This document shows positions 24,682-37,800 of a stretch of 64,000 nucleotides of DNA, one piece after another. Position 1 is the stretch's first letter. The number at the start of each line of letters is the position of its first letter. Made by a program: the position numbers and the translations under genes. The DNA comes from Eremophila alpestris peregrina (lineage: Eukaryota; Chordata; Aves; Passeriformes; Alaudidae): positions 1,161,268 through 1,225,267 of the forward strand of contig WMCF01000021.1 of the NCBI GenBank assembly GCA_009792885.1, in the 5' to 3' direction. The notes under the pieces are model-generated. The model was not told where the DNA came from. It was given only the letters and a program-made list of their open reading frames with translations, and made no database searches.

Positions 24682-27180
24682 GCCCTTTTCAGTGATCCTG
24701 AAATATGGTGGCATACTTGAAAAGCCATATAGAAACGTGGGGCTCTCCTGATAAATCATCCCAGGATCAGCTGCTGGCTCTTGCATTCAGATTCAGGGAA
24801 GTGACAGCTGAGTCCTATTAGTAGAGGTGGGGAACAGGGAGCAGGGGTCGAGGGGGCAATTAGCTCCTGCTGTCCCTTGAAAGGGATTCTCCTGTTGCTG
24901 GCAGAATAAGGAAAGGTTGAGGTGGAGACAAACCCTTAAGAAAATGCCTGGAAACGGCAGCACCCTTTTGTGAGAGGAGTGTTTGGGTTGGAGAGAGAGA
25001 CAAAGCAGGAGAATGGGGGAGGTTGGGAGCTCACCCAGGAAGGCAGTTAAGACTGACTTTTTGCAGAGGTGAAGAAATCCCTCCTTCTCCTTCCTCCTGT
25101 CCAAGTCAAAGGGGAGAGAGGGAAAAAAAAAAAAAAAAAGAGAGAAAGAAAGCAAATAAGAAGACTTCTTATGCTACACTGCTCCCTTCCAGGAGTCACA
25201 GACCCTGCACCTACTCTGTCAACCAAGCCATCAGCAGGTGGGAAGGCTGCCTTGGGGCCACATGCCCTTGACTTCAGTGCTCTTTCTCCAAACCACCACA
25301 GGGTAGGAGCATAGCTAATGTTAGCTAAAATCTCAGGCCATGTGATCTCATCATATCCTGCTCTTAACTGCATAGAGCCCCCTCACCTCTGATGTCATCT
25401 CTTGCCCAATACCTAATAAAACAGAAAAGAGTGCTTTAACTTTGCATGGGGGTGGGGATTAATGAAGGATTCTTTCTCCAGAAAAAAAAATCTCAGTGTC
25501 TCAAGATGGCAACAAAAAGTTGACCATTAGGCATCAAGGTTAAAAAAAAAAAAAAAGGAAAAAAGAGATTTGAGCTATCAAAACCTTTTCAGCTGCATGA
25601 ATTGTGTATGTTAAGAGGCCTGGAAACTGCTTCATGTGCTTCACCTCCTGCTGAGCAGTTTTTATGCTGACAGAACTGAAGATAGGTTTTCTAGCTCATA
25701 ATATCACAAGGAAAATGCTATAATAAACTAAGACATCTCTGATCATATGCTAAAGGTGCACATGTAATGTGCTCATGAGAAATCCCTTCATCATTTGAGA
25801 CAAGTTTAAAACACAAATGACTTGGTCCAGGTTCCAAAAAACGATCTGTTTGTTGAACTAATTCATATATGCCCTGAATTTTCAGTGTCTAGCAGTTCCA
25901 AAGTAAAGTGAAACTTGTCTGAAAACACAGATTTAATTTGTTTGTTGTGAAGAAGGCATGTAAACACATTTAATATGTACAACTGCTACTTGTATCTGCA
26001 GCGTTAGCTCAGGTTAGGAATTTTGTAATTCATACTTGGCCTAAACATGTTGAAACTCATCAACAGGGTTTTTTTACTAATCTGGATCCTGCATCTTCGT
26101 GTCAAATGCACAGAGAGAAAAATTCCATCCCTGATTAACTAAATCACGTGCCTCTCTGTAGAAAACAATTAAATGAAACTGAGGGTGAACATCCAGCACA
26201 TAGCACAAGTTCAAAAGTAGCCTTTCCATTATGGGTCTGCCCAGTGCTTTGAAATCTAGTGCAAAAAGACCTGGGTGTTTGTCTAAACCTTTGTCTTCAG
26301 ATCCTCCTCCTGACTCCTTAAATGTAGAGCTTTATCCTATGCAGAGCTGTATATTCTACTATGTGCAAAGTAAAATATTTCACAACCTGATTTTGATTTT
26401 TTTCATACTTTCCAAAGACAAGTAAAAATTTAGTTTCCAGTGTCAAATAATTTAACTTTTTTAACTCTACCTGGCCAAACCTTTAAAAATTATCAAGTTT
26501 CCTAATTTGATGGACTAAAAATGCCTAAATCACTAAAAATAGATACAACCCTTGCATTTCAAAAATTAAAAAAATTATAAGAAAATTGTCACCACAAAAC
26601 TATTTAATATTTAAAATCTTACAAAGCTAAACTCAGATATGAAAATGGATAACGTGTATCCTTCCAGCTCTATTGCATCTTCTGCATACTTTATACCTCT
26701 CATTGTATCATTAGTTATATCACATTTTGCAACTGCTAAATACAACTGGACCCATTTTTCAATGCACACCATCATTTCATAATGACAAATAAAGACATTT
26801 GAATTTAAAAGTAAGGAGAACAAAATGTCCTACAAGTATTCCACACAACAGAGGGATTCTCTGAAATAATTCCTCTCTCTCGTTCAGAATGACAGGGTAT
26901 AACTGATTCATTGCTTCCACACTTAGTATCTTGCAGGTTATCCCTGACTCCTGAAGATAACATTTCTAAATTCACTTTTCTTAATGCATGAAAATTACCC
27001 CTGCCTTGCACAAAACCTGTAGTAAGAAGCAAGCAGGACAGTGGGACTGAAGAGATTTAACCTTTGAGTGCCCTGGAAGTCCATTGAGTTGTTGTGAATC
27101 TCCTCCATGGCACCACATCACACCATTTTTTGTGGTCAGAGAGAGGCAAAATAGGGAAAAAACAGTCCCCAAGGTCTCTC
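24682..27180. other. AT-rich non-coding stretch with poly-purine tract
   Basis: Contains the purine tract at 25108-25152 (listed separately) and an A15 run at 25542-25556. Open frames near 24793-25373 span the tract and are low-complexity. No repeat or gene recognised. Confidence 0.4.
25077..25152. repeat. Pyrimidine-rich tract followed by 45-base homopurine tract
   Basis: 25077-25100 is almost all C/T, and 25108-25152 is entirely A/G including 17 A in a row. Such segments can adopt triplex (H-DNA) forms and are common polymorphic sites. Confidence 0.7.
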
Positions 27181-27760
27181 AGTGGGTCTCAGCTTGACCA
27201 ACCCAGCCCAAGCCCTTCTGCAGATCCCCTTTGTGTCCTCTCCCATGGTCACCATGCAGGTTCCTGTCACCCCTGGGGCTGTTCCTGCCACAGCTCCTGT
27301 CCCTCAGCCTGGCACAGACCAGTGACAAACCCACAGCACCCACCCCCAAGTGTCAGCAAGGGGAAAGACATCAGGGGAAAATAGTTTACATTTTTAAGTG
27401 AGTTCTTCATTAGGTTGTGCTCTTTTGGCCAAAGAATTGTTTTTCTGATGAGATTTGTGTAGCGCCATTCAGCTGGAGACCAAAATTCTGTTACTTTATG
27501 TTATCAGCTATTGTTGGTAAACAAAAATGTTATTTTCTAGTTTGAATGTACATGTTCACCCTCCTCCTGCTGCTGCCCACAGCTCCTCAAGGAAGGGGAG
27601 GGAGAAGTTGGGAAGGTGCCCATCCTTCTGTGTGCTTGGGACTCCCCTCAGAGCTGTAATTCTAGGGGGGCTCAATCCACCTTGTGTTAGCTTCAAATGC
27701 TGTAACTCAGGGACACAGGCAGGGCCTCAGAGTTAGGACTGAGTCCATCACTCCTGTGAA
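27181..27760. other. GC-rich, CpG-poor patch
   Basis: Two GC-rich segments (27181-27360 and 27545-27735) separated by AT-rich DNA. Short plus frames of 96 and 69 codons, unrecognised. Confidence 0.4.
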
Positions 27761-29430
27761 GGTACAGCGTGGAGAAAGAGATGTGAAAGGTTTTAGGGCT
27801 GCCAGCTACAAAGTTCAGAGGCTTCTCCTACCCTGAACAGGGCAGGAAACTTTGAAAAGTCCATAAAGTCCCAAGCCAGGTTTAACAAGTGCTGATCAGC
27901 TTCAGCAGAGAGTTAAGGTTGTGGCAGGACCCACTTTATGTCTAGTCTACATCCAAGAAAATCAGAAGAGGAGGGGGAAATTAAAGGTTAGCTCTGAGTA
28001 TCAGACAAGGCATGGTTTTTTTTAATGTAGCCTTAATGAGTTTTGCCATCCTATATCTACTGACATTTTAATAACTGCTAAACCCCTGAAAGTCTCCAGA
28101 GGAGGTGCACTGATACTGTGATGAGCATAAAATAAATGCAGAGACAGACAGACAGATATTAATAATTTCTTTTTACTGATGTATGCATGTATATTTGTAT
28201 AATAATATAAAGCTTTCAGGGTATTTTACCCCTATTCAGCACAACAACATTTACTTCTATCAGTCTAATCATAAATACAATTATTCTTGAGTACTCTATT
28301 ACAAAAACCAATAAACTAGGCCTCAATAGAGATTCTGAAATTACTTAACTTTTCTTTAGAAAAATATTAAAACAGTATTATCACATCAATGAGAAGAAAA
28401 GACAGGAAGATAATAAAGTTATGTTAAACCTCCCTGTATTTACTCATGTGTGAAACAGTTATGTCTGGTCACATAATTGCAATGGTTCTGAGAAATATTT
28501 CATATTTTATAATGAACATTAAAAGAGTTTGTGGATCATTACTTTATATGAGTTCCAAAGTTATTACATAAAACCCAACAGGAATGGTTATAAATTATTT
28601 GATCCTCTAGTCTGGCCTTGGTAAACATAACATGAAGGCTGAACTATCTCAGCAGACAAAATTCATGATAACAGGAAAAGTGCCACCACAGTAAAAAAAA
28701 AAGAAGAAAGAAATACCTGGGTACTTGTAAACAAGACTTAACATTTTCTATGTTGTTTCAAAGAAATTCTTTTTTACAATGAGCTTAAGCCATTAAAAAT
28801 AAGAATAAAAGATTTTTCTAGAACAAAAGAGAACTTGCTCACAGGCATGGACTATCATCTACCAATATGGTATTACCATAACTGTGGCCCTAATGTCACT
28901 GGCAGATTCTTGAACTTACAGCTCAGTATGTGTTTAAGACACTTATTTGCCATGAAATATCACAGGCATTTATTTGATTTTTTGAAGAATCCTGAAGAGC
29001 AGCTCATTGAAATGTGAAAAATAACAAAAAAATTACACACTTTAAACAATTATGAAAAATTTTTGTCTTCAAACTCCAATGGGCAGCAACATTTTAATTA
29101 ATGAGTGATCATTTGCTCCAGAGATAAATGTAATACTAAATGAATTCTGGTCTATTTTGCCTTCTCAGCTCATCTTTGTCTCTAGCTCCTGTTCTTTGTG
29201 TCAAAGTACTTTGTGGATGTTTTTGTTTTGTTCTGGAAATGTCTTCTAAGAATATTAATATGGAGAATTATACAGTTATGCATGCACAACATTTAATAAG
29301 ACTGGAAAACATGTTTAGATATTCTGGTCAATTTACAACATATCTTTAATGCAAATCATATCTGAGACTCAAATCCTGCAAATTTCTGCTCAGTGACCCG
29401 TGTGTTTCCATGTGCAAGACCCTTTCCTTG
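27761..29430. other. AT-rich non-coding stretch
   Basis: A short (gaca)n run at 28143-28156. Otherwise plain AT-rich sequence without recognisable elements. Confidence 0.4.
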
Positions 29431-30000
29431 AAGGAATTACTGGGGAACCCTTTTTGGCCCAGGTGGAGAGGAGCCTGGGCTGGCTGATGAGGGTGTGTCC
29501 TGGCTCCCTGCCCTGCTGTGGGTTTCCAAGCCATGGTTGGAGGGCTGCAGGTGGGAGCACTGGCAGCACAGAACAGCCCAGAGCTCAGGACCTGCCTGCA
29601 GGACCTGCTGGGGCAGGACACAGTCAGACCTCACAGACCACTTCTAACTCTTTTTTCCCTTTCAGAATTCCAGGAGCTGCATTGAAACACTAAACCACGC
29701 TGCCAGAGGCACTTAGCCTCTGCAGTCTTTCATCACAAAACACTTAGGCATGAAAATTTCCTGCCTTGAGACCCATCTGGCTGTGTGATGCCAGGAGTGC
29801 CTGCTGTGCCCTGGCCCTGCTGGAAAGGCTGCCAGGGTGGGCCATGGTCCCACCTGCCAGCATCCCCTCCACACAGAAGGCAGAGTTTAGTTCTAGGTTT
29901 GATATTACCTCCCGTGTGACAACTAGCCCTTTGGGAAAGCACACGTGGAGCCACCCAAAACCATCCTGTGCTTTAAACAACTCACAGTTATCACTGGCTG
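29431..30000. other. GC-rich, CpG-poor patch
   Basis: Opposing open frames of 65-97 codons overlap on both strands, as expected from composition. I could not match it to a repeat family. Confidence 0.4.
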
Positions 30001-31500
30001 AGTTTTCTTAGTGCTACTAATTCTCTACGTTACCTTTTTCAGTTCCTGCATGATGGTTATTCACTGCCACAACTTTTCCAGCTGAAACTCTGTGCACTGC
30101 CCTCACCTTTGCCTCGTTGTTTCTTTTCCTACACTTGAAGGCACTAGCTGTTTCCATTTGTAAAAGTAGCATGCAATTAACTTCCTTTTTACCTTTTGGC
30201 TTTTCAGGAAATTTCAAGGATGAGTGAGCCTCTATAACCTCACCTGGAAATTCTTCTGATTTGCCCAGATTCTGAATTTTTCAAGTGATAGTCTGACTTC
30301 TAACAGCATCTCTTTGCATTAAAAATATACAACCTGCAGTATCAGCACTGAAGGATTTTACAGAAGACTCGACCCAATTTGTGCCATAAACACAACTTTG
30401 TGTGAGCTCATGGGGACAGGCATGGCTTGAGAAATGAGGCAGCAAAACTTTCAGGGCTACTCTGGGGAAGGCAGCAGCCTGTTTGAAGTACTTTGCTATT
30501 TTAGAAATAATCTGTTTGTCTCCGTTTTGCTGTGACCAACATCTCCGAGCCATCTGTGTCGCATCCTCTAGGTGGTGCTGATACTGCACAGCTCCCGCTT
30601 CCCCACACAATGAAAACATTAATTTGCTATGAGATAATTTTTGACGTAAATGTAAAATGGTGCCCATTCGAACTCAGTAATGAAGCATGGTGCATTTCTA
30701 CAGCTCCTAATTTGACTAGTTAAATGACTCCATTACGTGTCTAACAGACAGAAGCAAATAATTTCTGGTCAGTTGACGCTCACTTATCCGTATCATTTTA
30801 CCCTGAAAATAAAGTCTCTAATCTACAGTTTCTTTGTCTTAGTTTTTTTAAATATTATTAAAGCAAACATACTTAAATAAGAGACATTAAACCAACACAA
30901 ACTAACAATTAAGGCTACAATACAGAAATCAAGTTTATATAATGTGGGAGGATGGATTAAAAAAATAAAATTAAATAATAAATTAAATGACTGCTTATCT
31001 CTGTTACTTCCAGTATGAGATTTGACAAAATTGCTATTTAGGAAAAGGAAACTATCTATATATCTTTCTCAAATTTTGAAAACCACTTTAAATGCAGCCT
31101 GCAAGTCTGCTTATAAAACTTCCCTGTGCAACTTTGAGAATGTTTGGAAAGACTCTTTACAGTACAGAGCAATAAAATAAAAATGTTGCCTTAATAAATA
31201 TCAGGTGATGAATAATTTTGCCCCGAGGAAAAAAATGGTTAATGCTGAATCTTAATGTTCCTCATCTAAACGCTTTTTTCTTCCTGCTAAAAACAAGTTT
31301 AGAATTAAAGCATATCACTTTACACATATTGCATGCATATTAGCGAGACACAGCTGCTTATGCCCTACTCTTAAGAGCCATATGATTAAGTTATGGGATA
31401 TCAGATAATCCAAAGTCCCTTTCTATTGGCCACCTTTTGCAGACAAAGGCTTTTTAGTTTTAAGTCCATTTAATGACAGAATGTCCAATTCTATAAATGT
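30001..31500. other. AT-rich block with one 128-codon open frame
   Basis: A minus-strand frame of 128 codons (30281-30667) has mixed composition and no recognised domain. The surrounding DNA has scattered CpG (30530-30780) and no repeats. It could be conserved non-coding DNA; a comparison across birds would be needed to tell. Confidence 0.3.
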
Positions 31501-32299
31501 GTGAGTAATTCCAGTGGAACACCTGTGGCTCTCTCTGCCAGAATATAGAAGGAGAGATATAAAATGTCATTACAGTAACATTCAGTGTCTGACTTTAGCA
31601 AAAAATATTCGCAATCAAGGCTGCCACTCCATCCCTGATGTATTCCATCATGCTCGGGTTTCCATGGTCTCAGAGAAGTGAGTGTGAGCTTACATACCAT
31701 ATGTGGTACCAGCCTTCCTCACAGTGGGGTGAGCTAAGGACAGAGCAGCAGTTTTCTGGTTGGAGTCACGGGTCCTGTGGGCTCATTTCCACCATGGTTT
31801 GTGGGGACAGAGGCATGTGACTCTCAGCATTATTTGCAAGGGAAAAGTAAAAGTGTTCACACTACTCTTTAAAACCATCACCTCTTACCCCCAAATCCTG
31901 TACTTAATCTTGTTTTCATAGATTTTTTTTTCCTCTCCCCAAAGATTTAAACACTATTTGAGCAAGTTTTGTATGACTACAAATTTCCTGTCAAAAGGAA
32001 GAAGGACAAACAGATTTTTGTGCATCTGGTGAAACATCCAGAAAACCTGAGTTTTCTATTGATGTTGTTTTTGCAGTCATGACAGTGGAAATGTTATGAC
32101 CCAAATCTAACCATGGAGAGTTACATTAAAATTAATGGACTTCTTCATAGTAGCCATTCTTCAAACAGAAGCAGCATTCAAGGAGTTAGAGTTGGATTTA
32201 CAACTAAAATATAAAGCTCAGTATCGATGTTCAATTTCAGCAGGGTTAATTTTGAGAGCATGCTGGAAGTGTCAGTGAATCGCAGGCTCACTGCTGCTC
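31501..32299. other. Non-coding, no recognisable element
   Basis: Mixed composition. Small open frames on both strands without family resemblance. Confidence 0.4.
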
Positions 32300-32362
32300 T
32301 CGAGGAAGGCAATGGCAAAACTCCCAGCTGACTTCAATGAGAGGAGGAGCAGACCCTGAATG
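32300..32362. repeat. Possible old dispersed amniote repeat fragment
   Basis: The phrase 'aaaactcccagctgacttca' followed by atgagaggaggagcag resembles a motif (aaaactcccattgacttcaatgggagcagg) that is widely scattered in reptile and bird genomes. The resemblance is from memory and short. Confidence 0.35.
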
Positions 32363-32819
32363 GAATAAAGGAGCGGAGGAAACAACTCCATACGGAAATG
32401 GCAAGTATTCAAAGATGAGTTCATATCAGCAGAAAATACACATGCGGCCTGACAAAAATACATGGAGGGTCAGAGAAGCAATGTCTGTCTTGGGAAATCC
32501 AAAATAGCAAAGCAGAAGATCTCAGGCTGAAGAGGAAGGATGGTCTGGGGACAGCACAACATCAAGCAGGATTGCTGGGTTTATCAAGGGCTGGGATGCA
32601 CAGGGAGAGGATGGCAGGGGGACACCCCGCACTGCACATACACCAACCAACACCCAACAGAGGTCTGCACCCGAGGAGGCTGCAAACACCAACATGGAGC
32701 AGCCACCAAGGACAAGAGAGATTAATAAATCAAAAAGTTGAAACTGTAAAAATGCACTTCTTCAAGCAGCTAAAGTCTGAAAGAATACTGCAGATGGGAT
32801 GACAGCCATAATCTGGAAG
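32363..32819. other. Non-coding sequence before the LINE relic
   Basis: No clear homology. It may be the decayed upstream part of the LINE at 32820 but no reverse transcriptase motif is legible here. Confidence 0.35.
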
Positions 32820-33275
32820 GAAGAGGCAGAAGCAAGGGGATACTTCAGCAAATATCTGTGGAACATCTTTGGAAGCAGGGGAGGTAGCTGTGGACAGGAG
32901 GACTAATGTGACACCTATGTATAACAGCAGCTCTAGGGAAGATCAAGGAAATTAAACACCAGTCAGCCTGATTTCAGCAGTGGGAAAGATATTGGAAACA
33001 CTAATCAGGGACAAAATAGGGAAAGTTATGATTTAATTAAAGATATTCAGCATGGATTCACAAAAGGGAGATCATACGTAACAAAACTAATAGAATATTT
33101 TGAAAAAAAATAACACCCCATGGGAAAAAAAAAAAAAAACAAAAAACTAAACCAACAAAAAACCCAAACTCTAAAAGAATCAAAGGAATCCATGCCCATG
33201 ATTTATGTGGGCTCTCTGAAAGGTAGTGCCACAATGCCTTAAGTTCTGACGAGAGGCTGAACTAAATAATGCATC
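32820..33275 (+). mobile_element. Decayed CR1/L2-like LINE reverse transcriptase fragment
   Basis: The plus strand shows eroded but ordered reverse transcriptase motifs. At 32960-33015 the reading 'PVSLISAVGKILETLIRDK' corresponds to the conserved segment after the family's NYRP motif. At 33040-33100 'IQHGFTKGRSYVTKLIEYF' corresponds to the QHGF-KGRS block of CR1/L2-type enzymes. Frameshifts and stops separate them. After an A15 run (33125-33139), the stretch 33195-33270 (atttatgtgggctctctgaa and following) fits the next conserved block. The copy has no intact frame and is certainly inactive. It is opposite in orientation to, and far more decayed than, the two CR1 3' fragments, so it is probably an older insertion. 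Confidence 0.8.
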
Positions 33276-34796
33276 ACGACCCGGACAGCACGTGAGGGCA
33301 CAGTGCTCTGCATGCTAACAGCAAGAGCATGGTGTGCAAGGGCAGAGCTGGCCTGCCCCAAAGATCACTACAGAACCTCTGCTTCTATTTCAACAGCATG
33401 CAAAAACGGGGTGAAATTTATTCAGAGTAGGAAATGGAGGAGAAGCAGCAGACAATTTGAATGAAGGGACAAAATATAAATAAAAAAATCCAGCCTGCCT
33501 TTTAGTGAGCAGGGAGAGTGATGGGATATGATTCAATACAGAAAAAATGTCAAGTGACATAGTGGAAAGAACAAAAGGCAGGCAACACTCGTCGCTCTTC
33601 TTAGTAGAGACAGAAGGGGCAGAAGCAGGGTGAGAAATGAGAAATGAAACTCAAAATCTTAAGCCTAGAGCCTAATGTCAGCATAAGAAGAAGCAGAGAT
33701 ATTTCTGGAATTTCCAAACTGTCTAATTGTGCGAAATCATTCCTGCACTGTTTAACAGGACAACAAGGAAGTATTTTCTGTACCATACCCACCACCTTTA
33801 TCACTGGGCTTATACAGAGCGTGCAAAAAGCCAAGTGACAAAGTTATCCCAGTTAGTTAGAATCCAAACCAGGTCAGTATTCCTTAGAAGCCCAGGTAGG
33901 GATAACACTGCTGAAGTAGCCTCAAGTTACAGCCCCATCTAATAACAAGCAAGCACGAGCCCAAGCTAAGGAAAAGCAGGCACTAATGGAATTTAAGTGG
34001 ATTTCTTTACACAGAGATGATAGTCAATGTCACGCACAACCCAGGGCAGCATTAGCAACCTGTGGAAAAATATTACACCGTGACTCACTCAGAACAAAAG
34101 CCAAACAGTGCAATTATGTTCCTGACTTTTCATCCTTCAGTACTTTAAAACTATGAGAGCTGCTATTCAAATGAAATATTATAAAATAAAGACTGTTAAT
34201 TTGTATCACGGGCCAGGAAAAAAATGTAAGCCGCACAAATCTGCAAGTTTTCATGCACATAACATGTGAAAGCAGGTAACTGAGAGGTGCCAGAGGATGC
34301 ACAAAGAACCACCCCACAGCTGAGCTGCCAAGAAGCCCCACTGCCTGGCAGCCTCTGCAGTCTGCCCTCATACCCAGCTCCCTTCAGCTACTTTGGTGCA
34401 GAAGTTTATTATTTCCCAAGCAAAAAACATGTCCCAAAAAAGGACCATAAGGGAATACATCTTGATGATGTTTCTGCCTTAAAAACCCAGCATGAAGCTA
34501 CTAGAAATGGGAGGCCAGAAATTCAGTTGCTCCAACTACCAGGGAAACAAATGGGATTTACACGCTACAGTACAGCCATAGTGCAAGGGACAGACTGGTA
34601 TCTACAGTTGTCTGTAGCTCAAAGGACAGCCCTTATTGCCCATCTCATAATGCATGTTTATTCTTGAGTGTTTGCAGGGTTGCACCTTCAGGATATAGCC
34701 TTAAAAACAGTGATTTGTAGTGGAAATCCCAAGAGATGTGACACTGTCACCCTCTGCAAGCACAGTGTGATAAATACTGGAAACACACAAGACTAA
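33276..34796. other. Non-coding; may include more LINE debris
   Basis: 33280-33600 could be the tail of the LINE relic but I cannot read motifs in it. Overlapping open frames at 33601-33942 (both strands) and a 126-codon plus frame (34287-34667) are unrecognised. Confidence 0.35.
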
Positions 34797-34842
34797 GGGG
34801 GGGATCAATAGCAAGGAAAGGGGGGGATCAATAGCAAGGAAA
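34797..34842. repeat. Perfect tandem duplication, 23 bp
   Basis: 34797-34819 and 34820-34842 are identical (seven G then atcaatagcaaggaaa). Probably young, and likely length-polymorphic. Confidence 0.9.
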
Positions 34843-37800
34843 GGGAGGGTGAAGAAGGAGACAGAACCAGTTCACCACACTCAAGCAGCAGCACAAGGGC
34901 TCTGTGTTACAGGTGCTGTGTCCTGGCTGCCCCACATCTGCCCTTAGAAAGTCACATCTATTCCTAACAGGGGACACACATTGTTTCTTCCCCAGTCTGT
35001 ACCTAAACGTTACCAACAACCCACTTCATGCTGGGACACAAGGTGGATTCAGAGTCTCTTGCAGGGTGGAGAGGAAAGGTGGGGATCCCACTGCACACTT
35101 CTTTATGGGTTACCCAAAAAACAAGAGGGGGTGGTTTGACAACACACATCATGAGGATATTTTGCTCAGAGCAAAGCAGACATCTCTGTCCACACTCCCA
35201 CCACACATGCAGAGGATGGGTAGCAAGAAATTACAGCTATGGAAATCATACAAACAGCACTAAAGTTTAATTCACAACCACAGAGCCCCTTAATTACAAC
35301 CAGACTCATGAATGTAAGGTGTCTAGAATGAAAACAAAGGGTTAAAATACCTGTCTGGGTTTTTTTCTTGAAAATCAGTCATTGAGAATCATCTGTCAGT
35401 AAGACAAAATTAATTACTACATGTAAGATTGAAAAAAAAAAAAAGGCAACGTAAATTTAAATATTACAAAATATTACAAAAATGTTCATAAAATCCAATT
35501 GTTAATGATGCATGTTCACCTTTCTAATACTCAAAGTAACCAAGATTATTATACCAAATTTGCAATAATCAAAACTGAGAGGAAAAGAAAGGACTTTTTT
35601 TTTTTTTTAATTACTTTGTCTGACTTTAGAAGCTTTGGAAAAAGCCTCAAATTACAGTAACTTGCAAAATTCAGTCATATTTTTGAATACTGTTCGAGGG
35701 CTGGTGCTGAAGAAATTGCTGAAGTCTAAATGTTAGACATTTATGCTTAACAAAGCTAGTAAATAGAAGCCTTAACTACTTCATTCACTCAAAAGCAATT
35801 ATTGCACTTCTCTTGCAAGTATTTTACTAATTTATGCATAGTTAGTCTTACTTAGGCATTAAATCAATTACTGGTAATATATTAAATATGTTCTTAGGTT
35901 TAACATGCAAATATAGTTCTACACTGGAGTTTTAAGGCCTTTTTTGGAGACATTTGTACATGTTTACATTAAAAGGGCTTTAAAAATTTGGCAGCAAATA
36001 GAGGCACAAGTTTCTTACAGCAGAGACACAAACCTCCCACACACCCAGGCCAGCACCCAAATGCTGCAGGACTGAAAGTCAAGAATCAGAAGAAACACCT
36101 TCCACCTCCAAAAAAAAAGGTTAAAAAATATATATCCTAGCCAGCAGATTACATGGAGTGCTGCCTCTAGGTGGGATAATTATTAAATTAATAATTTTTT
36201 TAAAAGGCACTCAACAGTCCTTGAGACATTAAGCCTGAACACCAAAAGCTAACAGGATAACAAGCAATAAGTTCAGCAGAAGCTGGCTACATTCACCCCT
36301 GTAAGACACTGCTGGGTGCCTTGAGTGAGGGGCTCAACAGCCTTTTTATTAGGGTTGCAAAGAAGGGGCTTTGGCATTGTGCTGTGAAAGCCCAGAAGGT
36401 CTATCTACCTCAGGAATAACTCATCAGAACTTTGATATACTGAGCTTATGTTGGTAGAGAAACAGGTATAAAAATAATAAAATTTTTTAAAAAAATTAAA
36501 AACTCCTGAATTTAGCAAAAAAGCTTTTTTAAAAAAATACTTGAAATGTACAGAACCATTAATACTCCCCTGCACCCAGAGGACATCTCCCAGCTGACTG
36601 TCAGACTGCTACTGCCCCTGGTCAAAACCAAGGTATCACCAAAGTGTGGAACCTCACAGCTCAAAGAGCAAGGCACGGGCACAGAGTCTGCTGTGACAAA
36701 CAGGCAGCAAAAAGATCTTCCCTGAGGGCACTTCCTTCCATAAAATTCCCATTAAAAAACCCTCAAAAAACCCCAAAAAACCCACACCACTTTAATAACG
36801 ACTGCTAAGGCTGTAGAGTCAAAAGAAGTCCTGTGTGTCCAGTACAGAAAGTTGGGGGTGCTCACACAGCACGGATGCTTTTGTGGAAGCTGCTTGTCCC
36901 CACCTGGACCAGCACCAAGAAAATCACTAGTTCCTTCTTGGATCCAGTTTCCTCAATCAAGAAAGCTGAGACTACAAATTGCTATTAAGAATTGGAAAGG
37001 AAAAGTGTCTTTTTGTTGAAGACATGAAGGGGAGGGGGGGAATAGTAAAGCAGCAGAAAATGGGGATTGGTTGCCAAACTGGAAAAATCAATTATTCTAC
37101 TGAACAACAGTAGTTACAAATATAGCTGCCTCTACTCCCTCCTCCTCCTCCTCCATTGAACAAATTGTTAAAAGAACCAACAATCTGTTGAACGACAACC
37201 CCCGGTATGGTGTCATCATTTAAAAAGTGAACACAGAAAAGGTCTTGTTAAAAAGGAGGCACAAAGCTGCAGACACAATTTTGGATTCGCCCTGGGTGAA
37301 TCCCTGTGTTCGTTTTGTTGAGTTTAAAGCAGCCATTCTGAACCGGGTGTTTGATCATATCAATGCAAATAAATGCTTGAAAAGCACCCAAAACAGCCCA
37401 GATCATGACGATAGTGTTTGGACTTGTTCCATCTAACAGCAAATTCCCACAGTCACTTAGCCCCCCATGTAAGATCATCTTCACTTGGTTGTTTGGGGTT
37501 TTTTTTAAAGCATATAACAGCATTGTCTTTAGTCCAATTATTTCACTTTTAAATGCAAAATGAGGCTTCAAAACCAGCTGATAAATGCTTCTCTTCATGT
37601 TGGATGAATAAAAACCTGGTGGTGACACACCAGGTTGGCAGCATTGTAGAGCAAGGTCCTGCGGGTTTCTTTGGAAAAATTGTTCCAGCGTTAGAGGCGG
37701 ACAAAGGGAAATAGTGGGAATTTTTCTTCTGTGCCCCACTGTTGATTAGGGCAGTGTTGAATAAATGGGAGGTGTCAGTGAGGCGAGGCTGCAGTGCAGG

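Noticed and set aside
30281..30667. 128-codon minus-strand open frame
   Set aside because: Composition looks protein-like but no domain was recognised and no splice borders stand out. Kept only as a note in the block description.
37248..37739. 163-codon minus-strand open frame
   Set aside because: No recognised family, no exon borders, and it sits in ordinary AT-rich DNA.
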